Below, piece by piece: positions 1 through 8,926 of a stretch of 64,000 bases of DNA (positions are counted from its first letter, which is position 1; each line of letters starts with the position of its first letter). Under the pieces are notes generated by a model, which searched no databases, was not told where the DNA came from, and was given only the letters and a program-made list of their open reading frames with translations. Made by a program: the position numbers and the translations under genes. Source of the DNA: Rhodopseudomonas pseudopalustris (lineage in GTDB: Bacteria > Pseudomonadota > Alphaproteobacteria > Rhizobiales > Xanthobacteraceae); assembly GCF_900110435.1 (NCBI RefSeq), contig NZ_FODT01000004.1, positions 124,001 to 188,000 on the forward strand, in the 5' to 3' direction.

Positions 1-27
1 CTGGGTCGGCGGTGTGAGCGTGTCCAT
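1..27 (-). CDS. possible N-terminus of a divergent gene, cut by window edge
   Basis: An ATG on the minus strand at 27 opens a frame that stays open for nine codons (MDTLTPPTQ) to the window edge. A GGAG-type ribosome site lies about 9 nt upstream. Only the N-terminus is visible, so no function can be given. It would be transcribed away from the tartrate dehydrogenase gene and share the 28-315 intergenic region with it. The call rests only on the start codon and ribosome site. Confidence 0.4.
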
Positions 28-315
28 GACTCTTGTCTCCGGATTGCGAGTTTGAGTTTTGATACGCCCCGCCGTCGAGCGCCGCGCTTGCGCTGGATCA
101 AACCGCGACGTTGTGCCGCCAGCGCTGCTTGCATCAAGCGATCGCAATACATCCGAACGGCGCAGCGCTGCAATCATGGCTGCCTTGCGCAATCGTGGGG
201 TCAGCATTCGCCTTTGGACGATCGATTGGTGCGGTGCAGCGTTGATTGCCCGCGCAGTTTGGGCCACATGCTGACGCTGAATCACTGCGCAGCTCACGAA
301 TTCGAGGGACAAGCC

Positions 316-1395
316 TTGAATACCAAGAAGAACGAATATCGGATCGCGGTTATTCCGGGAGACGGCATCGGCAAGGAAGTGATGCCGGAGGGACTGCGCG
401 CGCTCGAAGCCGCGGCGAAGAAGCACCGCGTCAAGCTCGCGTTCGATCATTTCGACTTCGCGAGCTACGACTACTACGAAAAGCACGGCCAGATGATGCC
501 GGACGACTGGAAGGAAGCGATCGGCGGTCACGACGCGATCTTCTTCGGTGCTGTCGGCTGGCCGGAGAAGATCCCCGATCACATTTCGCTGTGGGGCTCG
601 CTCATCAAGTTTCGCCGCGAGTTCGATCAGTACGTCAATCTGCGCCCGGTGCGGTTGATGCCGGGCGTGCCGTCGCCGCTCGCCGGCCGCAAGCCGGGCG
701 ATATCGATTTCTGGGTGGTGCGCGAGAACACCGAGGGTGAGTATTCATCGGTCGGCGGCCGTATGTTTCCCGACACCGACCGCGAATTCGTGACGCAGCA
801 GACGGTGATGACCCGGACCGGCGTCGACCGGATTCTGAAATTCGCGTTCGATCTGGCGCAGTCGAGGCCGAAGCGGCATTTGACCTCGGCCACCAAATCG
901 AACGGCATCTCGATCACAATGCCGTATTGGGACGAGCGGGTCGAGGCGATGGCGAAGCGCTATCCCGATGTGAAGTTGGACAAGTATCACATCGATATTC
1001 TCACCGCGCATTTCGTTCTGCATCCGGATTGGTTCGACGTCGTGGTCGGCTCCAATCTGTTCGGTGACATTCTGTCGGACCTCGGTCCGGCCTGCACAGG
1101 GACGATCGGGATTGCGCCGTCCGGCAACATCAATCCGGAAGGCAATTTCCCGAGCGTGTTCGAGCCGGTGCACGGCTCGGCGCCGGATATCGCGGGGCAG
1201 GGCATCGCCAATCCGATCGGGATGATCTGGTCGGGCGCGATGATGCTGGAGCATCTCGGCGAGAAGACTGCCGCCGACGCGATCGTCAAGGCGATCGAAC
1301 GCACGCTCGCCGAGCGGACGCTCCGCACCCGTGATCTCGGCGGTCAGGCCGACACGACCGCCTGCGGCAAGGCGGTGGCGGAGATGCTGGAGTAG
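316..1395 (+). CDS. ttuC: tartrate dehydrogenase / D-malate dehydrogenase (decarboxylating) family protein
   Basis: NAD-dependent beta-decarboxylating dehydrogenase of the isopropylmalate/isocitrate superfamily, 359 aa, predicted to oxidise tartrate or D-malate in the cytoplasm. Visible motifs are the N-terminal AVIPGDGIGKE, the substrate loop VRENTEGEYSS near residue 135, the NLFGDILSDLG metal-binding region near 246 and GSAPDIAGQGIANP near 286. VRENTEGEYSS is typical of the tartrate/D-malate branch rather than of LeuB. I chose the TTG at 316 because GAGGGA sits 6 nt upstream and the family begins here. The frame continues upstream to 52, including an ATG at 268, but that stretch looks non-coding. 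Substrate choice between tartrate and D-malate cannot be read from sequence; dmlA would be the alternative name. Confidence 0.85.
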   Translation: MNTKKNEYRIAVIPGDGIGKEVMPEGLRALEAAAKKHRVKLAFDHFDFASYDYYEKHGQMMPDDWKEAIGGHDAIFFGAVGWPEKIPDHISLWGSLIKFRREFDQYVNLRPVRLMPGVPSPLAGRKPGDIDFWVVRENTEGEYSSVGGRMFPDTDREFVTQQTVMTRTGVDRILKFAFDLAQSRPKRHLTSATKSNGISITMPYWDERVEAMAKRYPDVKLDKYHIDILTAHFVLHPDWFDVVVGSNLFGDILSDLGPACTGTIGIAPSGNINPEGNFPSVFEPVHGSAPDIAGQGIANPIGMIWSGAMMLEHLGEKTAADAIVKAIERTLAERTLRTRDLGGQADTTACGKAVAEMLE

Positions 1396-1430
1396 GCGCT
1401 CCGGCTTCAGTTGCCGCGTCTGGTCGAAAG

Positions 1431-1461
1431 CATGATGACGACTCGAGGATAGGTCATCCTG
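1431..1461. repeat. degenerate copy of the GATGAC-N13-GTCATC hairpin element
   Basis: GATGAC and GTCATC arms are separated by exactly 13 nt (loop 1440-1452). The same architecture and loop length occur at 28006-28050 and 30485-30521. It lies between the 3' ends of two convergent genes, so it could act as a bidirectional terminator. The outer arms are only partly complementary here. Confidence 0.55.
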
Positions 1462-1463
1462 GT

Positions 1464-2333
1464 CTAACGTTCGGCAGCGGCCGTGATCTGCGCAGCCGAG
1501 CGGCGTGGCAGCTGCGTCACTGGCTTGCGCATCGTTCGCCGACGAACCCCCGGCAGTCGTCGCAGCGGCTTGCTTGTCCGGATCGCAATCGGATAGTCCG
1601 GCTTGCGGCTCGGCAACGACGACGCGGTTCGCTCCGGACGCTTGGCCTTGTTGCGCAGCCTGCGCTTCGCCGGATTGGTGCGCTTCGCGCCGGGCGGACG
1701 TTGATCGACGCGCCGCTGGCGCGGCGGCAGCGGCTTTCGGGCCGCGCGCAGCCGGGCGACGATGACCCGACTAATCGGGCGCGCGACCTCGGGCACAACG
1801 GCAGTGCTATCTGACGTCGGGCGCGCAGGCTCGGGAGCAGCTTCGACCGCCATGGTGAGCACTGGCTGGACGATCGGCGCCTGAGGGGACGCGGCGACCG
1901 GCGTGCTCTCGATCTCCGCGACCTTGGCGCCGGCGTCAAGAATCCGCACAAGGCGCCGCGGCGGCTTGGTCTTCCCGCGCAAAATCTCGGAGACGTAGAA
2001 TGCGGCGATCAGCATGGCGGCGCCGTAGACGATGTCCGGCTCGAACATCAGTGCCGCGCTGATTACGACGAGCGCGATCGTCGCGGCCTTGAACAGCTTC
2101 TCGCCGTCGTCGAACAGGATTCCGAGCCAGCGCCAGTTGCTGCGCCGCCAGATTGGCGGCAACAGCTTGATGCCCAGCGTATCGCGGGCTTGCGCGAAGC
2201 CGATATCCCGCGCTGTGAGCAGGTACCAGGTCACGCCAAACGCCAGCAAGAAGGCCAAAGTGCCGCCGAGTCCGGCGGCGGTACCGACGATGATCACAAG
2301 CCCGACGGCGCAAACCGCAAACCAGTCCTTCAT
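1464..2333 (-). CDS. hypothetical membrane protein with a basic Pro/Arg-rich C-terminal tail
   Basis: 289 aa, not recognised. The N-terminal half has about four hydrophobic segments: residues 5-30 (a pair of short helices), about 83-98 and about 100-115. WRRSNWRWLG lies between them. From about residue 140 the protein becomes low-complexity and rich in Pro, Ala and Arg (many RR and KR pairs), which suggests a cytoplasmic, possibly nucleic-acid-contacting or disordered tail. The ATG at 2333 has GGGAGCGC upstream. It stands alone between convergent and tandem neighbours, and the context gives no function. Confidence 0.6.
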   Translation of the reverse strand: MKDWFAVCAVGLVIIVGTAAGLGGTLAFLLAFGVTWYLLTARDIGFAQARDTLGIKLLPPIWRRSNWRWLGILFDDGEKLFKAATIALVVISAALMFEPDIVYGAAMLIAAFYVSEILRGKTKPPRRLVRILDAGAKVAEIESTPVAASPQAPIVQPVLTMAVEAAPEPARPTSDSTAVVPEVARPISRVIVARLRAARKPLPPRQRRVDQRPPGAKRTNPAKRRLRNKAKRPERTASSLPSRKPDYPIAIRTSKPLRRLPGVRRRTMRKPVTQLPRRSAAQITAAAER

Positions 2334-2466
2334 GTGTGCGCTCCCTGCAGACGCAGAAGTGTCGCACGAGGATAGCCGGTCGAGCGTTGATTCGGATCAC
2401 CGGCCTTGGACGATTATCAACGCGAAGTGGTAACTAATTGCCGCCCGCGCGCTGTGATTGAGGCGG

Positions 2467-3381
2467 CTACGCCGCCTCGGCGATCCGGCGGCAATGCGCC
2501 AGCGACGCTGCGATCAGGTTCTCGCTCGCCTCAGGCGTCCGGAAGGCGGAGTGCGCCGACAGGGTGACGTTCGGCAGCGTGGCCAGCGGGTGATCCGCCG
2601 GCAGCGGCTCGATTTCGAACACGTCGAGCGCAGCGTGACGCAGGTGACTGGACTGCAATGCGTCGATCATCGCCGCCTCGTCGGCGAGCGCCGCGCGCGC
2701 GGTGTTGACGAGAATGGCGCCGGGCCTCATCGCGGCGATGCGGTCGCGCGTCAGGAATCCGCGGGTCTCGTCATTGAGCAACAGATGCAGCGAAACCACG
2801 TGGCTGTCGCGCAGCAGCGTGTCGATCTCGACGAACGTTACGCCGTCGAAAGTCTTCGGCGTCCGATTCCATGCGATCACCTTCATGCCGGAGCCGTGCG
2901 CGATCCGCGCCACTTCCGCGGCGATGCCGCCGAAGCCGATCAGGCCGATCGTCTTGCCGGTGAGTTGCAGGCCGTCTTCGCGCAGCCATTGGCCGGCGCG
3001 CATCTCGCGATCCATCAGCGCGAGGTTGCGCGCCGCCGCCCACATCAAGGCAATCGTGGATTCGGCGACCGCCGTGTCGCCATAGCCGCGGATCAGATGC
3101 ACGGTGATGCCGAGGTCGGCCAGTTCCTCGATGTTCATGTAGCTGCGCGCGCCGGTGCCGAGGAACACCACGTGTTTCAGGCCGACGCATTGCCGGGCGA
3201 TGTCGGTGGGCAGATAGGTGTGATCGATGATCGCGATCGCAGCGTCGCCGAGCACGCCGGGCAGTTGCTCCGGCGTCACGTCGGGATCGCGATGGATCAC
3301 CATCGGCGGATTGTCCGGCTTCGCCTGCTGCTCCATGATCATCGCCAGCGTTTCACTGGCGTCGACGAACACCGCGTGCAT
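2467..3381 (-). CDS. D-isomer-specific 2-hydroxyacid dehydrogenase
   Basis: 304 aa NAD(P)-dependent enzyme of the D-2-hydroxyacid dehydrogenase (SerA/GhrA-like) family, interconverting 2-oxoacids and D-2-hydroxyacids. The Rossmann motif GLIGFGGIA is at 146-154. The catalytic Arg-Glu-His set is visible as R229 (NTARA), E258 (EIEPL) and H277 (SAHSAF). A G-rich ribosome site precedes the ATG at 3381. It lies 27 bp downstream of the M20 hydrolase gene on the same strand and is probably cotranscribed, so its 2-oxoacid substrate may come from that pathway. The exact substrate is unknown. Confidence 0.85.
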   Translation of the reverse strand: MHAVFVDASETLAMIMEQQAKPDNPPMVIHRDPDVTPEQLPGVLGDAAIAIIDHTYLPTDIARQCVGLKHVVFLGTGARSYMNIEELADLGITVHLIRGYGDTAVAESTIALMWAAARNLALMDREMRAGQWLREDGLQLTGKTIGLIGFGGIAAEVARIAHGSGMKVIAWNRTPKTFDGVTFVEIDTLLRDSHVVSLHLLLNDETRGFLTRDRIAAMRPGAILVNTARAALADEAAMIDALQSSHLRHAALDVFEIEPLPADHPLATLPNVTLSAHSAFRTPEASENLIAASLAHCRRIAEAA

Positions 3382-3408
3382 GTGCTTCCCCCCGATTTGG
3401 CTGCCTTG

Positions 3409-4656
3409 TTACTTCGCGACGCCGGCGAGCGACAGCACCGTGTGCAGCAGCACATTGGCGCCGGCGGCGCAGTCGCTCTGCGTTGCGTCTTCCAGCTCGT
3501 TGTGGCTGACGCCGTCCTTGCACGGCACGAAGATCATCGCGGCCGGCAGCCTGGTGTTGAGGTTGCAGGCGTCGTGGCCGGCGCCGGAGGTGATGCGGCG
3601 GTTTTGGTAGCCGAGCGCGTTCGCCGCGTTCTCGACCGCGCCGACCAGCGTCGTGTCGAAATGCGTCGGTTCCTTGCGCCAGACCAGGTCGAGCGCGACC
3701 TCGACCTTGCGTTTCGCGGCGATCCCGGCCGCAGCCGCGCGGATCCGCTGGTCGAGCTGGTCGAGGATGCCCGCGTCGGCGCTGCGGGTGTCGATGGTGA
3801 AGGTGACCTCGCCGGGGATGACGTTGCGCGAGGGCGCGGCGATCACCGCTTCGCCGACGGTGCCGACCGCGTTGCCGAGTTCGGTGGCGATGGTTTCGAT
3901 CGCCAGCACGATTTCCGACAGGGTCGCCAGCGCGTCGCGGCGGTGCTTCATCGGCGTCGAGCCGGCGTGACTCTCGAAGCCCGTGATCTTGCCGTCGTAC
4001 CACAGCACACCCTGGCCGTGCTCGACCACGCCGATGGTCTTGCCCTCGGCTTCCAGGATCGGGCCTTGTTCGATGTGGAGTTCGATGAAGCCGCTGAATT
4101 TTTGCGCGCCGACCGGCTTGTCGCCGCGATAGCCGATGTCGTCGAGCGCCTGCGCGACGCTGATGCCCGCGGCATCCTCGCGGCCGAGGATGTCGTCGAC
4201 GGTGAAATCGCCGACGAACGCGGCCGATCCCATCATCGCCGGCGCGTAGCGCGAGCCTTCCTCATTGGTCCAGTTGGTGACGCAGAGTGGCAGTTCTGTC
4301 TCGATTCCGGCGTCGTTCAGCGTGCGGATCACTTCCAGCGCTGCCAGTGTACCAAGTACACCGTCGAACTTGCCGCCGGTCGGTTGGGTGTCGAGATGCG
4401 AGCCGAGTCCGATCGGCGGCTTCGACATGTCGCGGCCCTTGCGCAGCGCGAACATGTTGCCGAGCCCGTCGATCTGCACCTCGAGGCCGGCCTTTTCGCA
4501 GGCGGTGCGAAACCAGTCGCGAACCTGCTTGTCCTCCGGCCCGAGCGTCAGCCGCCGCACGCCGCCTTTTGGCGTCGCGCCGAACTGCGCGGTGGTGTGG
4601 ATGGTGTCCCACAGCCGCGACGAATCGATCTGCAGGTTCGAGGCAGGCTTGGTCAT
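3409..4656 (-). CDS. M20-family N-carbamoyl-L-amino acid hydrolase / allantoate amidohydrolase
   Basis: 415 aa zinc-dependent amidohydrolase that would cleave an N-carbamoyl (ureido) group, releasing CO2, ammonia and an amino acid, or act on allantoate. Metal-site motifs are in order: GSHLDTQPTGGKFDG (H87, D98), TNWTNEEGSR (E132/E133), IELHIEQGP (H194) and a C-terminal GAGHDA. These are hallmarks of the hydantoin-utilisation/allantoate branch of M20. A GGAG site precedes the ATG at 4656. The gene sits between the LysR gene (68 bp upstream) and the 2-hydroxyacid dehydrogenase. Hydantoinase or allantoinase genes are absent from the window, so the carbamoyl substrate either arrives from outside or is made elsewhere. 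Confidence 0.85.
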   Translation of the reverse strand: MTKPASNLQIDSSRLWDTIHTTAQFGATPKGGVRRLTLGPEDKQVRDWFRTACEKAGLEVQIDGLGNMFALRKGRDMSKPPIGLGSHLDTQPTGGKFDGVLGTLAALEVIRTLNDAGIETELPLCVTNWTNEEGSRYAPAMMGSAAFVGDFTVDDILGREDAAGISVAQALDDIGYRGDKPVGAQKFSGFIELHIEQGPILEAEGKTIGVVEHGQGVLWYDGKITGFESHAGSTPMKHRRDALATLSEIVLAIETIATELGNAVGTVGEAVIAAPSRNVIPGEVTFTIDTRSADAGILDQLDQRIRAAAAGIAAKRKVEVALDLVWRKEPTHFDTTLVGAVENAANALGYQNRRITSGAGHDACNLNTRLPAAMIFVPCKDGVSHNELEDATQSDCAAGANVLLHTVLSLAGVAK

Positions 4657-4725
4657 GCGATCTCCGGACGAACGGCGCCGAGCGGCGCGGACAGGGCCGA
4701 AGAGTTCAACGCCGCGCGGCGCGCG

Positions 4726-5673
4726 TCAACCTATCGCCGGTTCCGCGGCGGGCAGGCCAGCGCCCAGCTGCGCAGCCTCGGGCATGAAGCCGCCAGTGTG
4801 GGCGATGTCGACCGCGAGTTCGGCGACGCGCTCGATCGCCGCCGTATCCGGCGAGGCGAGCCAACTCGCCGAGAATCGCAGCGGCGAAATCGTCAGATTG
4901 GTCTGCAGCAATTGCAGTCGCCCGTCGGCCAATTCGTCTTCGACGATCGCAGTCGGGATCACGGCGACGCCGAGACCTTCGATCGCCATGTGGATGACGG
5001 TGCCGAGCGACGCCGAAGCGTGCAGCCGGATCGGCGGCAGTTCCGGCTTGTTGAACAGCGAGCGCACGATCTCGTAGGGTTGGGTCTTGCGCGGGAAGGT
5101 GATGATCGGAAACTTGGCGAGATCTTGCACCGCCAGCTCTCCGGCGCCGAGCCCGAGCGAGGGGCTCGCCAGAAATCCGATCGGATACTCGCATAGCACG
5201 CGGCTTCGCACCGTCGACGCCGTCATCGGGCCGAGCAGGAAGGCGAGCTCGATTTCCTGAGCGAGCAGGCGTGCGCGCAGATTCGGCGTGATGTCGACCT
5301 CGATCTCCAGCGACAGGTTCGGATACAGCCGGTTCACCCGCTCGATCAGTCCCGGCAGCCAGGTGTGAACGATGGTCTCGGCGACGCCGAGCCGGAGCAC
5401 GCCGCGCATGCTCGATTGATCGCCAACGGCCGCCAGCATTTCGGTGCGCAACCCGATCAGCTTTTCCGCATACAGCATCAGCTGCCGACCACTCGGGGTC
5501 GGGGAGGCCATGCGATGATCCCGCTGCAGCAGCCGGACGCCGAGTTCGCGTTCGAGTTGCGCAATCCGCTGCGAGATCGCGGGCTGAGTGGTGTTGAGTT
5601 TCTGGGCGGCGCCACGAAAGCTGCCGAGCGTCACGACCCAAAGGAAAGTTTCAAGCGCCTTGAAGTCCACCAT
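4726..5673 (-). CDS. LysR-family transcriptional regulator
   Basis: 315 aa LysR-type regulator. The winged helix-turn-helix occupies about residues 5-64 (FRGAAQKLNTTQPAISQRI), followed by a periplasmic-binding-protein-like effector domain to the C-terminus. I place the start at ATG 5673, which has AAGGAG 8 nt upstream. An in-frame TTG six codons earlier overlaps that ribosome site and is unlikely to be used. It is divergent from the DUF1445 gene and heads the hydrolase/dehydrogenase cluster, so it probably controls both directions through the palindrome at 5709-5728. Confidence 0.88.
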   Translation of the reverse strand: MVDFKALETFLWVVTLGSFRGAAQKLNTTQPAISQRIAQLERELGVRLLQRDHRMASPTPSGRQLMLYAEKLIGLRTEMLAAVGDQSSMRGVLRLGVAETIVHTWLPGLIERVNRLYPNLSLEIEVDITPNLRARLLAQEIELAFLLGPMTASTVRSRVLCEYPIGFLASPSLGLGAGELAVQDLAKFPIITFPRKTQPYEIVRSLFNKPELPPIRLHASASLGTVIHMAIEGLGVAVIPTAIVEDELADGRLQLLQTNLTISPLRFSASWLASPDTAAIERVAELAVDIAHTGGFMPEAAQLGAGLPAAEPAIG

Positions 5674-5708
5674 CAGGCGACTCCTTCTCAAGAGATAAGT
5701 AAAATTTA

Positions 5709-5728
5709 TTGTTTCTGATCAGAAACAA
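5709..5728. promoter_or_regulatory. 20-bp perfect palindrome, candidate LysR operator
   Basis: TTGTTTCTGATCAGAAACAA is a perfect 20-bp palindrome in the AT-rich divergent region between the LysR gene and the DUF1445 gene. It contains the T-N11-A arrangement typical of LysR recognition sites. It lies 36 nt from the LysR start and 63 nt from the DUF1445 start, where it could control both promoters. The function is inferred; the palindrome itself is seen directly. Confidence 0.7.
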
Positions 5729-5790
5729 AGATTAGACATTATATTAGGCTTGCGCTCCATTACTGTCGAGAGAGTAGGCAGGATGAAAGA

Positions 5791-6609
5791 ATGACTGTTT
5801 TTCCGGCAGGGCAGCAGTTCCAGACGGAAGGGGAGTGCCTTCCGTCCTACCAGGCGCGCCTTGCTTGCCGGGCCGGACAGGCCGACACCACAGCCGGCGT
5901 CGCGCCGGGTTTCGTCCAGGGCAATCTGGCTATTCTGCCCGAGAAATTCGCCGCCGCATTCCATCGATTCTGCCAGCTCAATCCCAAGCCTTGCCCGATC
6001 ATCGGCATGTCCGACGTCGGCAATCCGCAGATTCCCGCGCTCGGCCTCGATCTCGATATTCGCACCGATCTTCCGCGCTACCGGGTGTGGCGCGACGGCG
6101 AACTGATCGAGGAGCCGACCGACGTCATGGCGCATTGGCGCGACGATCTGGTCGCTTTCGTGATCGGCTGCTCGTTTTCCTTCGAAGAGGCGCTGTTGGC
6201 GGACGACATTCCGATCCGGCACATCGAACGCAAGGTGCGCGTGCCGATGTATCGCACCAACATCGCCTGCGCGCCGGCCGGTCCGTTCGCGGGGCCGATG
6301 GTGGTGTCGATGTGGCCGCTGAAGCCAGCGGATGCGATTCGCGCCGTGCAGATCACTTCACGCTTTCCTTCGGTTCACGGCGCGCCGGTGCATATCGGGC
6401 TGCCGCAGTCGATCGGTATCGCCGACATCGCGAATCCCGACTATGGCGATCCGGTGCCGATCGCGCCCGACGAGCTTCCGGTATTTTGGGCCTGCGGCGT
6501 CACTCCGCAGGCGGTGATCGCGGCTGCGAAGGTGCCGTTCGCAATCACCCACGCGCCCGGATTGATGCTTGTCACCGACTTGAAGAACAAGCACCTTGCG
6601 GTGCTCTGA
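5791..6609 (+). CDS. DUF1445 / YcsI-type putative hydro-lyase (D-glutamate cyclase-like)
   Basis: 272 aa member of the DUF1445 family, annotated elsewhere as putative hydro-lyase and related to the bacterial part of eukaryotic D-glutamate cyclase, which makes 5-oxo-D-proline from D-glutamate. Family-type motifs visible are [10 protein letters not shown] (about residue 131), [15 protein letters not shown] and HGAPVHIG. The length is typical. AGGA lies just upstream of ATG 5791. It is divergent from a LysR gene and followed by a Liv-type importer, and the neighbouring hydrolase is of carbamoylase type. I infer a role in opening or closing a cyclic amide or in D-amino acid metabolism; the actual reaction is not established by sequence. 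Confidence 0.8.
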   Translation: MTVFPAGQQFQTEGECLPSYQARLACRAGQADTTAGVAPGFVQGNLAILPEKFAAAFHRFCQLNPKPCPIIGMSDVGNPQIPALGLDLDIRTDLPRYRVWRDGELIEEPTDVMAHWRDDLVAFVIGCSFSFEEALLADDIPIRHIERKVRVPMYRTNIACAPAGPFAGPMVVSMWPLKPADAIRAVQITSRFPSVHGAPVHIGLPQSIGIADIANPDYGDPVPIAPDELPVFWACGVTPQAVIAAAKVPFAITHAPGLMLVTDLKNKHLAVL

Positions 6610-6665
6610 GGCCAACTGAACCTTCGATCGCATTACCATCAGCGCTGGTAGCAAAGGAACATGCC

Positions 6666-7916
6666 ATGAAGATCAATCGCCGCAATCTCGTGCTCGGAAG
6701 CGCCGCGAGCGCCGCCTTGCTGCCGTTCGCGACGACCGCCCGCGCCCAGGCCAAGGAAGTGGTGATCGGCGTGATCTATCCGCTGTCCGGCGCCAGCGCG
6801 CAGATCGGCGTCGACGCCCAAAAGGCATTCCAGACCGCGGCCGAGCTGATCAACAACAAATACGATCTCGATCTTCCGCTCGCGCGCGACGAGGGACTTC
6901 CGGGGCTCGGCGGCGCCAAGGTCCGACTTGTATTCGCCGATCACCAGGCCGACCCGCAGAAGGGCCGCGCCGAAGCCGAGCGCCTGATCACGCAGGAGAA
7001 GGTCAGCGCCATCGTCGGCACCTATCAAAGCTCGGTCGCGGTCACCGTCAGCCAGATCTGCGAGCGCTACCAGATCCCGTTCCTGTCGGCCGATAATTCG
7101 TCGCCGAGCTTGCATCGCCGGGGCCTGAAGTTCTACTTCCGCGCTGCGCCGCACGACGAGATGTTTTCGCAGGCGATGTTCGATTTCTTCGATGCGCTGA
7201 AGAAGAAGGGCCAGAAGATCGAGACGCTGGCGCTGTTCCACGAGGACACCATCTTCGGCACCGATTCGTCCAACGCGCAGCTCAAGCTCGCTCAGGAGCG
7301 CGGCTACAAGATCGCCGCCGACATCAAGTATCGCGCCAACTCGCCGTCGCTGACCGCAGAGGTGCAACAGCTCAAGGCTGCCGATGCCGACGTGCTGATG
7401 CCGTCGAGCTACACGACAGACGGCATCCTTCTGATCCGCACCATGGGTGAACTCGGCTACAAGCCGAAGAATATCGTCGCCCAGGACGCCGGATTCTCCG
7501 AAAAGGCGCTGTACGATGCGGTCGGCGACAAGATCCCGGGCGTGATCTCGCGCGGCTCGTTCTCGATCGACCTCGCGGCCAAGCGGCCGATGGTCGGCAA
7601 GATCAACGACATGTACAAGGAGAGGTCAGGCAAGGACTTCAACGACTATTCGTCGCGGCAGTTCATGGGCCTGATCGTGATGGCCGACGCCATCAACCGC
7701 GCCAAGTCGACCGACGGCGACAAGATTCGCGAAGCGCTGGTCGCGACCGATATGCCGGGCGACAAGACCATCATGCCGTGGAAGCAGGTGAAGTTCGACG
7801 CGGAAGGCCAGAACACCTTTGCCGACCCGGTGCTGCTGCAGTATGTCGGCGGTAAATTCGTCACCATCTTCCCGGAACAGGCCGCGGTCGCCGAGGCGAT
7901 CTGGCCGATGCCGTAA
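6666..7916 (+). CDS. branched-chain amino acid-type ABC transporter substrate-binding protein
   Basis: 416 aa periplasmic type I binding protein (Peripla_BP_6, LivJ-like). The N-terminus reads NRRNLVLGS followed by a hydrophobic stretch and an ARAQA cleavage site, so export may be by the Tat route. The mature part starts with KEVVIGVIYPLSGASAQ, the usual first strand of this family. The ATG at 6666 has AAGGAAC about 7 nt upstream. It lies 56 bp behind the DUF1445 gene and leads a complete Liv operon. The ligand is unknown; family members bind amino acids, urea, amides or aromatic acids. Confidence 0.88.
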   Translation: MKINRRNLVLGSAASAALLPFATTARAQAKEVVIGVIYPLSGASAQIGVDAQKAFQTAAELINNKYDLDLPLARDEGLPGLGGAKVRLVFADHQADPQKGRAEAERLITQEKVSAIVGTYQSSVAVTVSQICERYQIPFLSADNSSPSLHRRGLKFYFRAAPHDEMFSQAMFDFFDALKKKGQKIETLALFHEDTIFGTDSSNAQLKLAQERGYKIAADIKYRANSPSLTAEVQQLKAADADVLMPSSYTTDGILLIRTMGELGYKPKNIVAQDAGFSEKALYDAVGDKIPGVISRGSFSIDLAAKRPMVGKINDMYKERSGKDFNDYSSRQFMGLIVMADAINRAKSTDGDKIREALVATDMPGDKTIMPWKQVKFDAEGQNTFADPVLLQYVGGKFVTIFPEQAAVAEAIWPMP

Positions 7917-7929
7917 CGACACGCTCATC

Positions 7930-7961
7930 CCGAGGCCCGCCGCCATTGCGGTGGGCCTCGG
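7930..7961 (+). terminator. GC-rich hairpin between binding protein and permease genes
   Basis: A 14-bp stem (7930-7943 with 7948-7961, one G-T pair) closes a CATT loop 13 nt after the binding-protein stop codon. No T-run follows. It probably acts as an attenuator or 3' mRNA stabiliser, letting the binding protein be made in excess over the membrane subunits, as in many Liv operons. Confidence 0.55.
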
Positions 7962-8047
7962 ACGATCAGGCGCAACACGATGTCATCCTTAGACGCTCGC
8001 AAGAGCTCGCACCTCAAAATGCCGGCCGTACTCCGGGAGCAGCCAAT

Positions 8048-8926
8048 TTGACGACAGCAACCATTATCCAGTCACTTGCCAGCGGTCTGCTGATGGGACT
8101 GCTGTACGGCCTGGTCGCGGTCGGTCTCGCTTTGATCTTCGGCCTGATGGACATCACGAACTTCGCCCACGGCGAATTTCTGATGCTGGCGATGTACATC
8201 ACCTTCTTCCTGTTCGCTTTCTTTGCGATCGACCCATTGCTCTCCGCGCCACTGGTCGGCGCGGCGATGTTCCTGTTCGGGGCGGTGGCTTATTTATTGG
8301 TGGTGCGCTTCGCGATGCGGGCCAAAGCCAATATCGGGATGGTTCAGATCTTTACGACCTTCGGCCTGGCGATCCTGATGCGCGGGCTGGCGCAGTATTT
8401 CTTCACCCCGGACTATCGCAGCATCAACGTCTCCTGGCTCGGCGGCAAGACCGTGTCGTTCGGCGGCATATTCCTGCCGGTGCCGCAATTGGTCGGCGCG
8501 TTGGTTTCGCTCGCGGCGTTCGGGGCGCTTTACTTCTTCATCAAGAAGACCGATTTCGGTCGCGCGCTTGAGGCGACCCGCGAGGACGCCGGCGCGGTGG
8601 CGCTGGTCGGCATCGACAAGAACAAGGTGTTCGCGTTGGGCTGGGGCCTCGGTGGTGCGCTGGTCGGGCTGGCCGGCGCGGTGATGGCGACGTTCTTCTA
8701 CATTTATCCGGACGTCGGCGCCTCGTTCGCGCTGATCGCCTATGTCACCGTCGCGCTGGGCGGCTTCGGCAGCGTGTTCGGCGCCTTCGCCGGCGGCATC
8801 ATCGTCGGCCTCGTCGAGGCGACCACCGCGCTGATGCTGCCGCCATCGCTGAAGTCGGTCGGCATCTACGCGGTCTATTTGCTCGTTGTGTTCATTCGGC
8901 CTCGTGGCCTGTTCGGATCGATCTGA
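8048..8926 (+). CDS. Liv-type ABC transporter permease (LivH-like)
   Basis: 292 aa inner-membrane permease with eight or so hydrophobic segments and the LivH signatures GLMDITNFAHGEFLM near the N-terminus and AYVTVALGGFGSVFGAFAGG near the C-terminus. I chose TTG 8048 because GGGAG lies 8 nt upstream and the resulting length matches the family. The frame stays open to 7946, but that part overlaps the hairpin region. The stop codon overlaps the start of the next permease gene (TGATG), which shows translational coupling. Confidence 0.85.
   Translation: MTTATIIQSLASGLLMGLLYGLVAVGLALIFGLMDITNFAHGEFLMLAMYITFFLFAFFAIDPLLSAPLVGAAMFLFGAVAYLLVVRFAMRAKANIGMVQIFTTFGLAILMRGLAQYFFTPDYRSINVSWLGGKTVSFGGIFLPVPQLVGALVSLAAFGALYFFIKKTDFGRALEATREDAGAVALVGIDKNKVFALGWGLGGALVGLAGAVMATFFYIYPDVGASFALIAYVTVALGGFGSVFGAFAGGIIVGLVEATTALMLPPSLKSVGIYAVYLLVVFIRPRGLFGSI

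Noticed and set aside
52-315. N-terminal extension of the tartrate dehydrogenase
   Set aside because: The region is Arg/Cys-rich with no similarity to the family. A TTG with a good ribosome site at 316 gives the expected N-terminus.
2458-5196. A 912-codon open frame on the plus strand
   Set aside because: It runs antisense to three well-supported genes (2-hydroxyacid dehydrogenase, M20 hydrolase, LysR), has an Arg/Asp/Ala-biased composition typical of GC-rich antisense frames and no recognisable domain.
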